This document shows positions 14,761-22,934 of a stretch of DNA of 31,279 nt, piece by piece. The translations under genes and the position numbers were made by a program. Source of the DNA: Granulicatella sp041433555 (lineage in GTDB: Bacteria; Bacillota; Bacilli; Lactobacillales; Aerococcaceae). Each line of letters starts with the position of its first letter. Position 1 is the first letter of the stretch. The notes beneath the pieces are model-generated. The model made no database searches and was not told the DNA's origin. It worked only from the letters and a program-made list of their open reading frames with translations. Location: assembly GCF_041433555.1 (NCBI RefSeq), contig NZ_JAPWBR010000022.1:1-31279 (forward strand), given 5' to 3'.

Positions 14761-17700
14761 TTCTAGCATATCGATGCGTTGGAGGAGATGGTTCACCATA
14801 TACCCTAGCGCAACCAAGATGACAATCACAATCACACATGGCAACACATATACAAACCATCCGACAGCGGGATTGAACATGACAAACCCCGGTGCCACCG
14901 TCTCAATAATCACCCTATGCAGCACTCGCCCAAACAAAATCCCGACACCCATCCCGATAACCGATAATAAAATCGTTTCGCGGTAAATATACATCGTCAC
15001 TTCTTTATTCAGGAACCCAAGCACCTTAATCGTCGAAAGCTCGCGGATTCGTTCAGCAACGTTGATGTTGGTTAAGTTATAGAGGATAACAACCGCTAGT
15101 AAAATCGAAACGACTGTTAAAATCATCATGACACGACTCAACGAACCAACAGTCGTATCGATACGACTCACCATGGACGTATTTTGCACGACGGCTTTCA
15201 CACCGCCTAGGGCCATTAAGTCAGCGGCCGCTTTTTGTACGCTAGCAGCGTCTTTGTCTTTAAACTGTACGAAAATCGCGTTGTCTTGCGGCACTGCTCC
15301 ATAAGCCTTGGCGTACACTTCTGGCGTCATTACGACGAAGTGACCAGCGTACATTTCCACGACACCTCCGACCGTTAACGTCACATCCACACCGTCCTTA
15401 TTCGGAAGCGTAAAGGTGTCGCCTGCTTTCACGTTTAAGAGTTTGGCTAATTTCTCGGAAATCAACACGCCCTCTGCAGGAAGCGCCACGGCTTTCTTCG
15501 ATTTCGCATCATTCAAATGAAGATATGGAGAAAGGCTGGCTTCTTTGCCAACGAGCACCGTCACGGACTGCTCATCGTCCACGCCTGGCACTTCACGCGT
15601 CACCGATTCGCTATAAACGTCGCTATAAGAAGTGACACTTGAAGAGCTTAAATAGTTGTGTAAAGCCGCTTCTTCTGAGGCCGTTAACACCGTGTCTTTT
15701 GAAACAATCGCATCATACGTAATAATTTCCTTGAACTGGCGATCGGCAATCCCATCGAGAGACCCGAGAATTCCACGCCCTGCAAAGAGAAGGGCCACGC
15801 TCCCAGCCACCCCGAAAATCGTCATGAGCATGCGTTGTTTGTAACGGAAAATATTCCGCGCCGTCACCTTATGCGTGAAGCTGAGACGATTCCAAATGAA
15901 CGGAATACGCTCAAGGAGAATCTTCGACCCAGCCACGGGAGCTTTCGGCAAGAGAAGAGCGGCCGCTTGCTCATGAAGTTCTCGACGGGCAATCCATAAT
16001 GGAGGCACCACGCTACAGATGAGCGAGCAAACAATCGCAATTACGGCGATGAGTGGATGGAAATTCAACTGGATACTTGGCAATACCGTATCCTTCATCA
16101 AGGTCGCACCTAGCGCACTTGGTAAGGCGTAGGTTCCTAGTAAGATTCCAAGGACCGTGCCACTAACCCCTGCTGTAAAACCATACACGGCAAATTTCTT
16201 CATCACGTCTTTCGTTTCATAACCGAGCGCCTTCAACACCCCAGCGTTGATCCGTTCTTCGTTTACAAAACGCGTCATCGTCGTGACCGTCACAAGTGCG
16301 GCCACGGCATAAAGCACAATCGGGAAGAGGTTCCCCACCGACGTAATTCCTTCAGCGGTCGTCTTCATATTGAAGAACCCTTCGCTTCCAAGCATCGTCG
16401 AGCGTGTATAGACGGAGTACTTCGGTTTCGTGAGTTTTGAAACGACCACTTCCGCCTTTTCGAGTTCAGATTCAGCCTTCTGGATATCCTTATCGGCTGT
16501 TTCTTTCTTCTCGTTGTAGGTTTCTTCGCTTTCTTTTAGCTGCGTTTTGGCATCCGCGAGTTTGGTTTCACCGTCCGCCAACGTTTTCTTGGCTTCGGCT
16601 AGTTTTACCTTTCCCTCTGCTAACGTTCCAGCGTTAGCTTCAAATGCCGCAACCCCTTCGCGGTATTGGTCGAGGCCATCCACGTACTGGCTGTAGCTAG
16701 CGTAATACTTCGCTAAACCTTGTTGGTACGCTTCTTGCCCTGCGACTAATTGTTGCTTCTTCGATGCGAGTTCGGCTTCAGCATTTGAAATCGCCGTTTG
16801 CCCCGCTGCAAGTTCTTGTTCTTTTTGAGTGAGCACTTGTTCTTTGGCATTCAGTGTCTGTTCTGTTTGAGTGAGCTGAGCTTCCGCCTGCGTTAAAGCT
16901 GTCTCCATCGCTTGAAGGCTTGCTTCGGTAATACCTTGTGCGGCAGCAGCTGTTGGGTCGCTAGCTAGTAGCGCCTTCCCTTGCGCTAAAGCTGTCTTCT
17001 TCGCTTCGAGGTCTGCCCTACCCGCTTTTAGTTGAGCTTTGGCCTGCGCTAATTGCGTTTTGCCGGCTTCAAGTTGCTCCTGTCCACTTGCAAGCTCCTC
17101 TTTTTTGGCCGCAAGTTGTGTCTCGGCTTCTGTTAACTTGGCACTTGCATCATCTAACTGATCTTTCTTTTCGGCTAAAGTCGCCACGGCTTGTTCGATT
17201 TGTACACGAGCACTCTCGAGTTGCGCACGGCTAGCTTCCAACTGATTCCACGCGGCGCCAAGCTTTGCGTCTCCTGAAGCAATCGTTGCTTCGTTGCTGT
17301 CGATTTCTTTTTGACCGTCCGCAAGCGTCTTTTCGTTCTTTTCGATTTCGCTCTTGCCGTCTGCTAATTTCTTCTCGGCGTCCGAGAGTTGCGATTTGGC
17401 ATCGGCGATTTTTTCTTTTCCTTCTGAAATCTTATCATCGGCCGTCGTCTTTAACGAATCTAAGCGTGCCGTTCCATTGTCGGCCAACTTTTCTTCTAGC
17501 GCCTGTTGCAACTCCGTCACCTTGTCTGCGTACTCACGGCTTGTCGTTTTCCATTTACGTAAATCCGGATAACGAAGACGCGCAATCGTATAAACTTCAG
17601 AATCGAACGCGTCTTTTGGCACTACGGCAAACCCGCTAAGGTCACCGCTCCCCGCACTCGACACACCCTTAATCGTGTTCGACAGAATCTCGCTGGAGTT

Positions 17701-18195
17701 CACAAAACCGGTGATGGTAAATTCATGTTCTTTCAGTAGAGTAGAACTTCCGGATTCATTCAAGCGAATCGTATCACCAATCTTGTACTGATCAGCCATC
17801 GTTTGGGCAAGCGCCACTTCACCTGATTTCGTAGGAAACGCACCACTCACCAACTCGAACGTCGAAATATCCTTCGTCTGTGAGAACACACGAATCGCAC
17901 TCGGCGTATCACCAACCACCGTATCGACAAAATAGCCAAACTCCACATCGGCGTTCTCTTCTTGTATCTCGACTTGGTCCTCAGCGCTTAAACCATAGCC
18001 CGCCACCACGAATAAATCCGCAGCATTGGCCTGCTCCATATAGCTGTTCAAGGTGTCTTCAATATCTGGGCCAGACACTTTTAGCCCGACCAAACTGAAC
18101 GCACCCAGCATCATGAGGAGCATGATTGAAAGGAAGCGCCCTTTCGATTGACGAAGGGAGTTTCTTATATCCTTATTTAATGTTTTCTTAGTCAC
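14740..18195 (-). CDS. Large FtsX/MacB-type ABC transporter permease with extended coiled coil
   Basis: About 1150 residues. A first membrane helix (GRFLSIMLLMMLGAFSLVGLKV) is followed by an extracytoplasmic MacB-like domain to about 250, then some 340 residues of Ala/Gln/Lys/Glu-rich coiled coil with recurring AKxQL and ADGxxxL heptad units (about 250-595). Then comes a first FtsX block of three helices (LFPIVLYAVAALVTV; GVLGTVLGILLG-like; LIAVIAIVCSLICSVVPPL), another helix and outer domain, and a final FtsX block near the C-terminus. GTG at 18195 is preferred because AAGGGG lies 8 bases ahead; a GTG at 18204 would sit against that site. It follows the ATPase gene closely. Related exporters expel antimicrobial peptides, lipids or drugs; the cargo is unknown. 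Confidence 0.88.
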   Translation of the reverse strand: MTKKTLNKDIRNSLRQSKGRFLSIMLLMMLGAFSLVGLKVSGPDIEDTLNSYMEQANAADLFVVAGYGLSAEDQVEIQEENADVEFGYFVDTVVGDTPSAIRVFSQTKDISTFELVSGAFPTKSGEVALAQTMADQYKIGDTIRLNESGSSTLLKEHEFTITGFVNSSEILSNTIKGVSSAGSGDLSGFAVVPKDAFDSEVYTIARLRYPDLRKWKTTSREYADKVTELQQALEEKLADNGTARLDSLKTTADDKISEGKEKIADAKSQLSDAEKKLADGKSEIEKNEKTLADGQKEIDSNEATIASGDAKLGAAWNQLEASRAQLESARVQIEQAVATLAEKKDQLDDASAKLTEAETQLAAKKEELASGQEQLEAGKTQLAQAKAQLKAGRADLEAKKTALAQGKALLASDPTAAAAQGITEASLQAMETALTQAEAQLTQTEQTLNAKEQVLTQKEQELAAGQTAISNAEAELASKKQQLVAGQEAYQQGLAKYYASYSQYVDGLDQYREGVAAFEANAGTLAEGKVKLAEAKKTLADGETKLADAKTQLKESEETYNEKKETADKDIQKAESELEKAEVVVSKLTKPKYSVYTRSTMLGSEGFFNMKTTAEGITSVGNLFPIVLYAVAALVTVTTMTRFVNEERINAGVLKALGYETKDVMKKFAVYGFTAGVSGTVLGILLGTYALPSALGATLMKDTVLPSIQLNFHPLIAVIAIVCSLICSVVPPLWIARRELHEQAAALLLPKAPVAGSKILLERIPFIWNRLSFTHKVTARNIFRYKQRMLMTIFGVAGSVALLFAGRGILGSLDGIADRQFKEIITYDAIVSKDTVLTASEEAALHNYLSSSSVTSYSDVYSESVTREVPGVDDEQSVTVLVGKEASLSPYLHLNDAKSKKAVALPAEGVLISEKLAKLLNVKAGDTFTLPNKDGVDVTLTVGGVVEMYAGHFVVMTPEVYAKAYGAVPQDNAIFVQFKDKDAASVQKAAADLMALGGVKAVVQNTSMVSRIDTTVGSLSRVMMILTVVSILLAVVILYNLTNINVAERIRELSTIKVLGFLNKEVTMYIYRETILLSVIGMGVGILFGRVLHRVIIETVAPGFVMFNPAVGWFVYVLPCVIVIVILVALGYMVNHLLQRIDMLEALKSVD

Positions 18196-18209
18196 GATCT
18201 TCACCCCTT

Positions 18210-18911
18210 TTAATATTCAAGCGTTTGAATATCTTGTGGATTTGGATTGAGTTCAATAGATTTCACGCGCGCGTCATGCATATGAATCACACGGTCGGCA
18301 ATCGGCGCTAAGGCTGAGTTATGCGTTACGATAATAACGGTTGCCCCTTGATTACGTGACATATCTTGTAAAATCTGAAGCACTTGTTTTCCGGTATGGT
18401 AGTCGAGCGCTCCTGTTGGCTCATCACAAAGCAATAACTTTGGATTCTTCGCAACCGCACGTGCAATGGATACCCGCTGTTGTTCCCCACCCGATAATTG
18501 AGAAGGAAAATTATTCATGCGGTGTCCAAGACCAACTGCCTTCAAGGCATCTTCTGCATCTTGGGCGTCTTTGACAATCTCAGCCGCTAGTTCCACATTT
18601 TCCTTTGCCGTTAAATTCGGTACTAGATTATAAAATTGGAAGACGAAGCCGACATCATCTCTTCTATAGTAAGTAAGTTGTTTTTCATCAAAAGCGGAAA
18701 TGTCCACGCCGTCGACAAACACATGCCCGTCGTCGTTTGTGTCCATGCCCCCTAAAATATTCAGAACCGTTGATTTCCCTGCACCACTGGCCCCTAAAAT
18801 AATGACTAACTCTCCTTTTTCAATTTCAAAATTCACATCATTATTCGCGACAATCTCTGTATCGCCGACTTGATAACGTTTATAGCTATTCTTCATTTCA
18901 ATATAAGCCAT
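18210..18911 (-). CDS. ABC transporter ATP-binding protein (MacB/LolD type)
   Basis: 233 residues. Walker A GASGAGKST (40-48), Q-loop around FQFYNLVPNL, signature LSGGEQQR (139-146), Walker B LLLCDEPTGALD (159-170) and the H-loop His in IIVTHNSAL are all intact, so it should hydrolyse ATP. Sequence style is that of the LolD/MacB class that pairs with FtsX-like permeases, and the permease gene follows within a few bases. The gene is divergent from a TetR regulator and shares its operator region, so the pair is likely induced when that repressor binds a ligand. Confidence 0.93.
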   Translation of the reverse strand: MAYIEMKNSYKRYQVGDTEIVANNDVNFEIEKGELVIILGASGAGKSTVLNILGGMDTNDDGHVFVDGVDISAFDEKQLTYYRRDDVGFVFQFYNLVPNLTAKENVELAAEIVKDAQDAEDALKAVGLGHRMNNFPSQLSGGEQQRVSIARAVAKNPKLLLCDEPTGALDYHTGKQVLQILQDMSRNQGATVIIVTHNSALAPIADRVIHMHDARVKSIELNPNPQDIQTLEY

Positions 18912-18942
18912 GTCTATCCCTCATTTCTACAAACATCGTTAA

Positions 18943-19028
18943 ATGAACAACGTGTTGATTATGTTCGTTAAATACTATATAATGGAATTAATCAAAAAAC
19001 AATACACAATAATCAACAATGTGTTGAT
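18943..19028. promoter_or_regulatory. Divergent overlapping promoters with two TetR-type operators
   Basis: Two near-identical dyads: ATGAACAACGTGTTGAT (18943-18959, one mismatch) and ATCAACAATGTGTTGAT (19012-19028, perfect 7-3-7). Plus-strand promoter for the TetR gene: TTGATT (18955-18960), 17 bases, TATAAT (18978-18983). Minus-strand promoter for the ABC genes: TTGTTT (18997-19002), 17 bases, TATAGT (18974-18979). Operator 1 covers the plus -35 box; operator 2 lies just upstream of the minus -35 box and in the tetR leader. This suits joint repression of both transcripts by the adjacent TetR protein. Confidence 0.78.
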
Positions 19029-19048
19029 TTAAGAAAAGAGTTTAAACA

Positions 19049-19594
19049 ATGATGACACAAAAACGGAAAACCACAACGAAAAGCGATTTAAAAGAAGCAC
19101 TCACTAGACTGCTGGAGAAAAAAGATTTCGAAGCTATTAGTGTGAGCGATATCGCCAGAGAAGCAGGCGTGAATCGCGGAACCTTCTATCTCCATTACGT
19201 CGATAAATTCGATATGATGGACCAGCTCATCGATGAGATTTTACAAAATATCTTACTCCTATTAAAAGAAGGCAATCCAAAAAATAAAGAAGAGGCCTGT
19301 CCAGGAATCGTGAAAATCTTCGAGTATTTAAAAGAAGACTTCGACTTTATTCACGCAATGACCTTGAACCGATTCAACTACACATCGAAACTCGTTCATG
19401 ACTTCCTATTCGAATTAACCAAGCAAATTGGACCGATTAAGGAAAACATCGCGATGGTCTACCCGCTGCCAGAAGATTACGCGCAAGAAGTGTTTATCTA
19501 TAGCAACAGTGCGATTTTCTTCCACTGGATTCAAAAAGGTGGCGTGGAAAGCCCTGAAGAAATCGCAAAAATCTTTTTCAGAATGTCATTATAA
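19049..19594 (+). CDS. TetR-family repressor of the adjacent ABC exporter
   Basis: 181 residues. The N-terminal DNA-binding domain is clear: LKEALTRLLEKKDFEAISVSDIAREAGVNRGTFYLHYVDK (about 10-50). The remaining helices form a C-terminal ligand domain of the type often annotated TetR_C; ligand not predictable. An ATG three bases after the first is an equally possible start. The gene is divergent from the ABC operon, with two matching palindromes between them, and its last codons are 12 bases ahead of a deformylase-like gene, so those two form an operon. The predicted role is autorepression and repression of the exporter. Confidence 0.9.
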   Translation: MMTQKRKTTTKSDLKEALTRLLEKKDFEAISVSDIAREAGVNRGTFYLHYVDKFDMMDQLIDEILQNILLLLKEGNPKNKEEACPGIVKIFEYLKEDFDFIHAMTLNRFNYTSKLVHDFLFELTKQIGPIKENIAMVYPLPEDYAQEVFIYSNSAIFFHWIQKGGVESPEEIAKIFFRMSL

Positions 19595-19606
19595 AGGAGA
19601 AAACTC

Positions 19607-20020
19607 ATGCAAAAGACAATTATGAAAGACCCACTCTTCCTAAGCCAAAAATCAACTGCTGCCGATCCGAAAATAGAAGCGCAAGTGGTCCTCGACTTAC
19701 AAGATACGCTTCGTGCCAACCGCGACCGCTGTGTAGGAATGGCGGCGAATATGATTGGCGTGAAGAAGAACATTATTATTGTAGCGATTGGTCCGATGGA
19801 TTTGGTGATGCTGAACCCGCGCATTACGAAAAAGCAAGGCCCATATGAAACGGAAGAAGGATGCCTGAGCCATACGGGCACGAAGAAGACGACGCGCTAT
19901 CAAACGATTGAAGTAGCCTACACCGACCCGAGCGGCAAGAAGCACACGGGAACGTTCACCGACTTCACGGCGCAAGTCATCCAACATGAGATCGACCATT
20001 TAGATGGGGTGCTCATTTAA
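19607..20020 (+). CDS. Peptide deformylase-family protein with altered motif I
   Basis: 137 residues. Peptide deformylases remove the N-formyl group from new proteins through a metal held by one Cys and two His. Motif 2 EEGCLS (83-88; Cys86) and motif 3 QHEIDHLDG (His127, Glu128, His131) are complete. Motif 1, normally GxGxAAxQ, reads VGMAANMIG, so the active-site Gln is replaced by Met49. At 137 residues it is shorter than the usual 150-200. This pattern is common to a second, short deformylase of lactic acid bacteria and does not look like random decay. Good ribosome site AAGGAG; co-transcribed with the TetR gene. Activity on formyl-Met is uncertain. Confidence 0.85.
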   Translation: MQKTIMKDPLFLSQKSTAADPKIEAQVVLDLQDTLRANRDRCVGMAANMIGVKKNIIIVAIGPMDLVMLNPRITKKQGPYETEEGCLSHTGTKKTTRYQTIEVAYTDPSGKKHTGTFTDFTAQVIQHEIDHLDGVLI

Positions 20021-20050
20021 AATACGCAAACTTCCGTAATCGTATTTTTT
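20021..20050 (+). terminator. Weak terminator after the deformylase-like gene
   Basis: AATACG (20021-20026) pairs with CGTATT (20041-20046) over a 14-base loop and is followed by T residues. The stem is short. The next 120 bases are oddly GC-rich with no recognisable gene. Confidence 0.45.
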
Positions 20051-20171
20051 GAGCTTCTAAACGGACGAGGATGTTGGCTTGTGCCGGGAAGGCGGGACGT
20101 GCTCCTTTCGACGGCGATGTAGTCATCTTCTTCGTTTCATATATTAAGAAAAAGAAAAAAAGAGAAAAGGG

Positions 20172-20202
20172 TTGACTCTGACGTAACGTAATAGGTTACA
20201 CT
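20172..20202 (+). promoter_or_regulatory. MerR-type promoter with 19-bp spacer and operator dyad
   Basis: TTGACT (20172-20177) and TACACT (20197-20202) are 19 bases apart, the over-long spacing typical of MerR-activated promoters. Inside it GTAAC-N7-GTTAC (20183-20199) forms a dyad centred between the boxes. The MerR gene starts 24 bases later, so it should activate its own transcription on ligand binding. Confidence 0.78.
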
Positions 20203-20225
20203 ATCTAGTGTTAGGAGTTGAGGTT

Positions 20226-20966
20226 ATGTATTTAATCAAGCAAGTAAGTGAAATCAGTGGTGTATCGGTGCGCACTTTACATCACTATGACGAAATTGGA
20301 TTGCTTTCCCCGAAGAAACAGGAGAATGGATATCGCTACTACAGTGATGAGGAGCTTTCCCAATTACAGACGATTCTCTACTATAAATATTTGGGATTTC
20401 CGCTGAAAGAAATAAAGTCCCTGATGACGCAAGACGAGGATGATCTGTTGCCCCACTTAAAGCATCAGTTGAAGTTAATGCAGAAAGAAAAAGACCGTCT
20501 TCTAACATTAATCGATACATTAGAAAAGACGATTGCGTCTACGGAAAGGAAAATGACGATGACAACCGAAGAAAAATTCAAAGGGTTCACCTTCAAGGAT
20601 AACGAGAAATATAAACAGGCCGCGACTGAAAAATACGGCGAAACCGTGATGAATGAGGCCGAAGAAAGACAAAAAGGCAAGGAAGAAATCATAGCAGACG
20701 GCTTCAACAACATCTTCTTCGCATTCGCGGATAATATCGAAAAAGGCCTACCATCAACAGACGCCGTGAACGTGGACTTAGCAAAACAACTCCACCAACA
20801 CATGTGCGCTTACGCGTTCGACTGCTCCATCGATGTCTTCTCAAGCATCGGATTCGGCTACGCGCAAAACGAAGAGTTCAGAACGAACCTCGATAAATAC
20901 GGCAAAGGCGTTGGCCAATACGCTTGTGACGCGATTCAAGCCTATGTCGCACAGGAGAGAAAATAA
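20226..20966 (+). CDS. MerR-family activator with TipAS drug-binding domain
   Basis: 246 residues from ATG 20226, which has AGGAG 8 bases ahead; an in-frame GTG at 20208 lies too close to the promoter. Residues 1-70 are a MerR DNA-binding head (IKQVSEISGVSVRTLHHYDEIGLLSPKK...GYRYYSDEEL). A dimerising coiled coil (about 75-110) follows. The C-terminal 130 residues (starting EEKFKGF, with ADNIEKGLPSTDAVN and the FGYAQNEEFRTNLDKYGKG ending) match the TipAS antibiotic-recognition domain seen in TipAL and Mta. Such proteins bind thiopeptides or other bulky drugs and switch on resistance genes. No target gene follows; the window shows only autoregulation. Confidence 0.9.
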   Translation: MYLIKQVSEISGVSVRTLHHYDEIGLLSPKKQENGYRYYSDEELSQLQTILYYKYLGFPLKEIKSLMTQDEDDLLPHLKHQLKLMQKEKDRLLTLIDTLEKTIASTERKMTMTTEEKFKGFTFKDNEKYKQAATEKYGETVMNEAEERQKGKEEIIADGFNNIFFAFADNIEKGLPSTDAVNVDLAKQLHQHMCAYAFDCSIDVFSSIGFGYAQNEEFRTNLDKYGKGVGQYACDAIQAYVAQERK

Positions 20967-20971
20967 GCAAA

Positions 20972-21006
20972 AGAGGAGTAAGACACTTGTCCTACTCCTC
21001 TATTTT
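20972..21006. terminator. Bidirectional terminator between the MerR gene and yaaA
   Basis: AGAGGAGTA (20972-20980) pairs with TACTCCTCT (20993-21001), with inner pairing as well; a T run follows on the plus strand and the A-rich left flank gives T residues on the minus strand. It serves two convergent genes. Confidence 0.82.
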
Positions 21007-21719
21007 TATCTCACAAATACCAGCTTTTCTGGTGTTGATAGTTCCGCGTCAAACACAAATCCGTCTTCGCTAAAAGCCTCCAACTGCTTCACGTCTGTTA
21101 CTTGTTCGTGCATGGCAAAACCAACCAATAACCCACGCCCTTTTTTCGACGTCGTAGAGTGTTGTTTCAACTTTCCGTCTTTACGCTCGTAAAATTCCAC
21201 CTCTATCCAGTTGTAACGCGAGCGCTCTAGTAAGGTGCTGAACTCATCACTGGCACAGTTCACCACCGTTTCCCCTTCTTCGAACAACTCGGCCCATTCC
21301 TCTTTCCAATAAGCCTTCAAGCGCTTCCCGTCCACGCGCAATGGTCGTAACATATCCAAGCGATACGGCTTCACAAAAGCATCCGGTGCCACAGCTCCAT
21401 ATAACGCAGACAAGATGCGTACATGCTTGCTTCCATAGCCTAAGCCTTCCCTCCATCCCTCTACTTGCTTCAACCAGCGAAATGCCAGTCCGTTGTAGAG
21501 TTCGATGGCAGGCGCAGCCTCTTCTACTTTCCACCCTTCGATGAACGCTTTGTTTTCGTCGAGCAACTTCCCTTTGACCCCAAGCACTCGCGCAAGGTCC
21601 TCTTCAGGCACCGCACTCACGGCTTCGACCACTTTTGCGGCTGCCGGGCTCACTTCCCAGTCACGTTCCTCTAATGCGTCACAATTCATTTCCTTTGCAG
21701 GCGATAGTATTAATTTCAT
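21006..21719 (-). CDS. yaaA: YaaA/DUF328 peroxide-stress protein
   Basis: 237 residues from the ATG at 21719, supported by AAGGAG ahead; a longer reading to 21776 adds unconserved residues. Family blocks are visible: MKLILSPAKEMN at the start, AIELYNGLAFRWL, HVRILSALYGAVAPDAFVKPYRLDM and a C-terminal KKGRGLLVGFAMHEQV. E. coli YaaA limits intracellular iron and damage under peroxide stress and the fold binds DNA; the activity in Gram-positives is less clear. Single gene, convergent with the MerR gene and divergent from the membrane-protein array. Confidence 0.92.
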   Translation of the reverse strand: MKLILSPAKEMNCDALEERDWEVSPAAAKVVEAVSAVPEEDLARVLGVKGKLLDENKAFIEGWKVEEAAPAIELYNGLAFRWLKQVEGWREGLGYGSKHVRILSALYGAVAPDAFVKPYRLDMLRPLRVDGKRLKAYWKEEWAELFEEGETVVNCASDEFSTLLERSRYNWIEVEFYERKDGKLKQHSTTSKKGRGLLVGFAMHEQVTDVKQLEAFSEDGFVFDAELSTPEKLVFVR

Positions 21720-21747
21720 CTCAGCACTCCTTTTCATTATCCCCCTT

Positions 21748-21798
21748 AGTGTACCGTACCCGACGTATTTTGACAAAACACAAGGAGCAATTTATACT
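21748..21798. promoter_or_regulatory. Face-to-face promoters of yaaA and the membrane-protein array
   Basis: Plus: TTGACA (21770-21775), 17 bases, TATACT (21793-21798), drives the seven-gene array. Minus: TTGTCA (21771-21776), 17 bases, TACACT (21748-21753), drives yaaA. The two -35 boxes are the two strands of the same seven bases, so polymerase can engage only one direction at a time. Confidence 0.72.
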
Positions 21799-21827
21799 GA
21801 TTACTATCAACCTAAAAGGAGAATTCT

Positions 21828-22208
21828 ATGCACGTTATCATCAATTCCATCGCCTTATTTTACTTATTACCATTCATCAGCGTTGGAGTCTATACGATTG
21901 GAACGCAAAAACATTCACTCGCCAACTTCCTACTATTCATTGGAGGGATTACGGCACTTCATTCCGCCCGTTTGATTTACGAAAAATCAGTCACTGGATA
22001 TATCTTCTGGATGTTAGCGTGGGCAGTCATGTTATACGCGTCCTATTGGAACAATCAGCACGAAAAACCCTATAAAACAGAAAATCAAATGCTTGAGTTT
22101 GTTGTCTGCTTTGTCAATAGAAATCCATTTCCGGATAAAATTAAAGACCCAAACAAAGCACGTGCCATCGTTGCACTTGTCATCACCATTTTAATGATTA
22201 TCGCTTAA
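21828..22208 (+). CDS. Small membrane protein, array member 1
   Basis: 126 residues with four candidate membrane helices: about 5-25, 33-52, 60-80 and the last 18 residues (ARAIVALVITILMIIA). Between helices 3 and 4 there is a 35-residue charged loop, longer than in the other members. It has the shared layout of the six genes that follow, but the central W-x-x-G motif is degenerate (FWMLAWAVMLYASYW). It is the first gene after a consensus promoter, with AAAAGGAG ahead. Family unknown to me; no enzymatic motif. Confidence 0.72.
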   Translation: MHVIINSIALFYLLPFISVGVYTIGTQKHSLANFLLFIGGITALHSARLIYEKSVTGYIFWMLAWAVMLYASYWNNQHEKPYKTENQMLEFVVCFVNRNPFPDKIKDPNKARAIVALVITILMIIA

Positions 22209-22223
22209 CAAGGAGGACCTCCT

Positions 22224-22556
22224 ATGGGCTATGTATTCATCATCTTTTTTGTTCTTAGCTTCTTTATCGTCACATTCGCGCTCATCCATCTACTCGCAGG
22301 AGGAGCCGCTCTTTTAAAAGGAGACAAAACAACAGGAAACATCCTCGTTTTTGCAGGAGGGCTCATCGCACTTCCTACAATCCCACTACTCGCAGTGTTA
22401 CCTGGAATTCCATTCCTAACATGGATCCTTGGGGCAACTCTTTGCTGCGTGGGAGCGTACATGAACGGAAAAGAAAAAGGCAACATCAACAAATCACATC
22501 ACGCTGTCCGCATCACCATCGCAGTTCTTCTCACGCTCGGATTGGCGCTCGTTTAA
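22224..22556 (+). CDS. Small membrane protein, array member 2
   Basis: 110 residues, four candidate membrane helices. Features shared with its neighbours: Gly-rich helix 2 (FAGGLIALPTIPLLAVLPG), then TWILGATLCCVGAYMNGKEK, in which Trp, Gly and Cys recur in members 3 to 7, then a short charged segment and a final hydrophobic helix. It starts 15 bases after member 1 with AAGGAGG ahead. No known family recognised. Confidence 0.75.
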   Translation: MGYVFIIFFVLSFFIVTFALIHLLAGGAALLKGDKTTGNILVFAGGLIALPTIPLLAVLPGIPFLTWILGATLCCVGAYMNGKEKGNINKSHHAVRITIAVLLTLGLALV

Positions 22557-22586
22557 TGCGGTTTGCATCTTAGGGAGGATTTTTTT

Positions 22587-22913
22587 ATGTGGGATTTATT
22601 AATAAAGTTATTTTTCTTAGTACTCAGTATCATTATTTACACTCTTTTCAATTTATTCGCTTTTTTCAGAACAAAGAATACGCCTGGAAACGACTATATT
22701 TTCCTTAGCGCACTCTGTTCTATCATCACACTTCCAATGCTATTCGGTTCCTATCCGCTTTCAATAGTGACTTGGATTGGCGGACTGGTGTTGCTGTTTA
22801 TCGGTTCTAAAAAGAATCATGAAGCCAACGATAATTCCGACCCAACGTTTTACTTTATAAATATAACTTTCGGAGCTATTATTACAGTGTTTCTGCTGTT
22901 ACTTGGACAATGA
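22587..22913 (+). CDS. Small membrane protein, array member 3
   Basis: 108 residues from ATG 22587, chosen for GGGAGGAT ahead; an in-frame upstream start at 22563 lacks one. Four candidate helices; the cytosolic-type loop FRTKNTPGNDYIFLSALCS is almost repeated in member 4 (FRKKNTPGNNYIYMSILCS), and the DNA there is also close, indicating a recent duplication. TWIGGLVLLFIGSKKNHE is the central motif. Confidence 0.75.
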   Translation: MWDLLIKLFFLVLSIIIYTLFNLFAFFRTKNTPGNDYIFLSALCSIITLPMLFGSYPLSIVTWIGGLVLLFIGSKKNHEANDNSDPTFYFINITFGAIITVFLLLLGQ

Positions 22914-22934
22914 TGTGGGAAAGGAGGTCCTTTG

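Noticed and set aside
20013..20126. 37-residue minus-strand open frame with GC-rich third bases
   Set aside because: It overlaps the deformylase stop, has only a weak GAAGAAG upstream and no recognisable similarity. Base composition alone is not enough.
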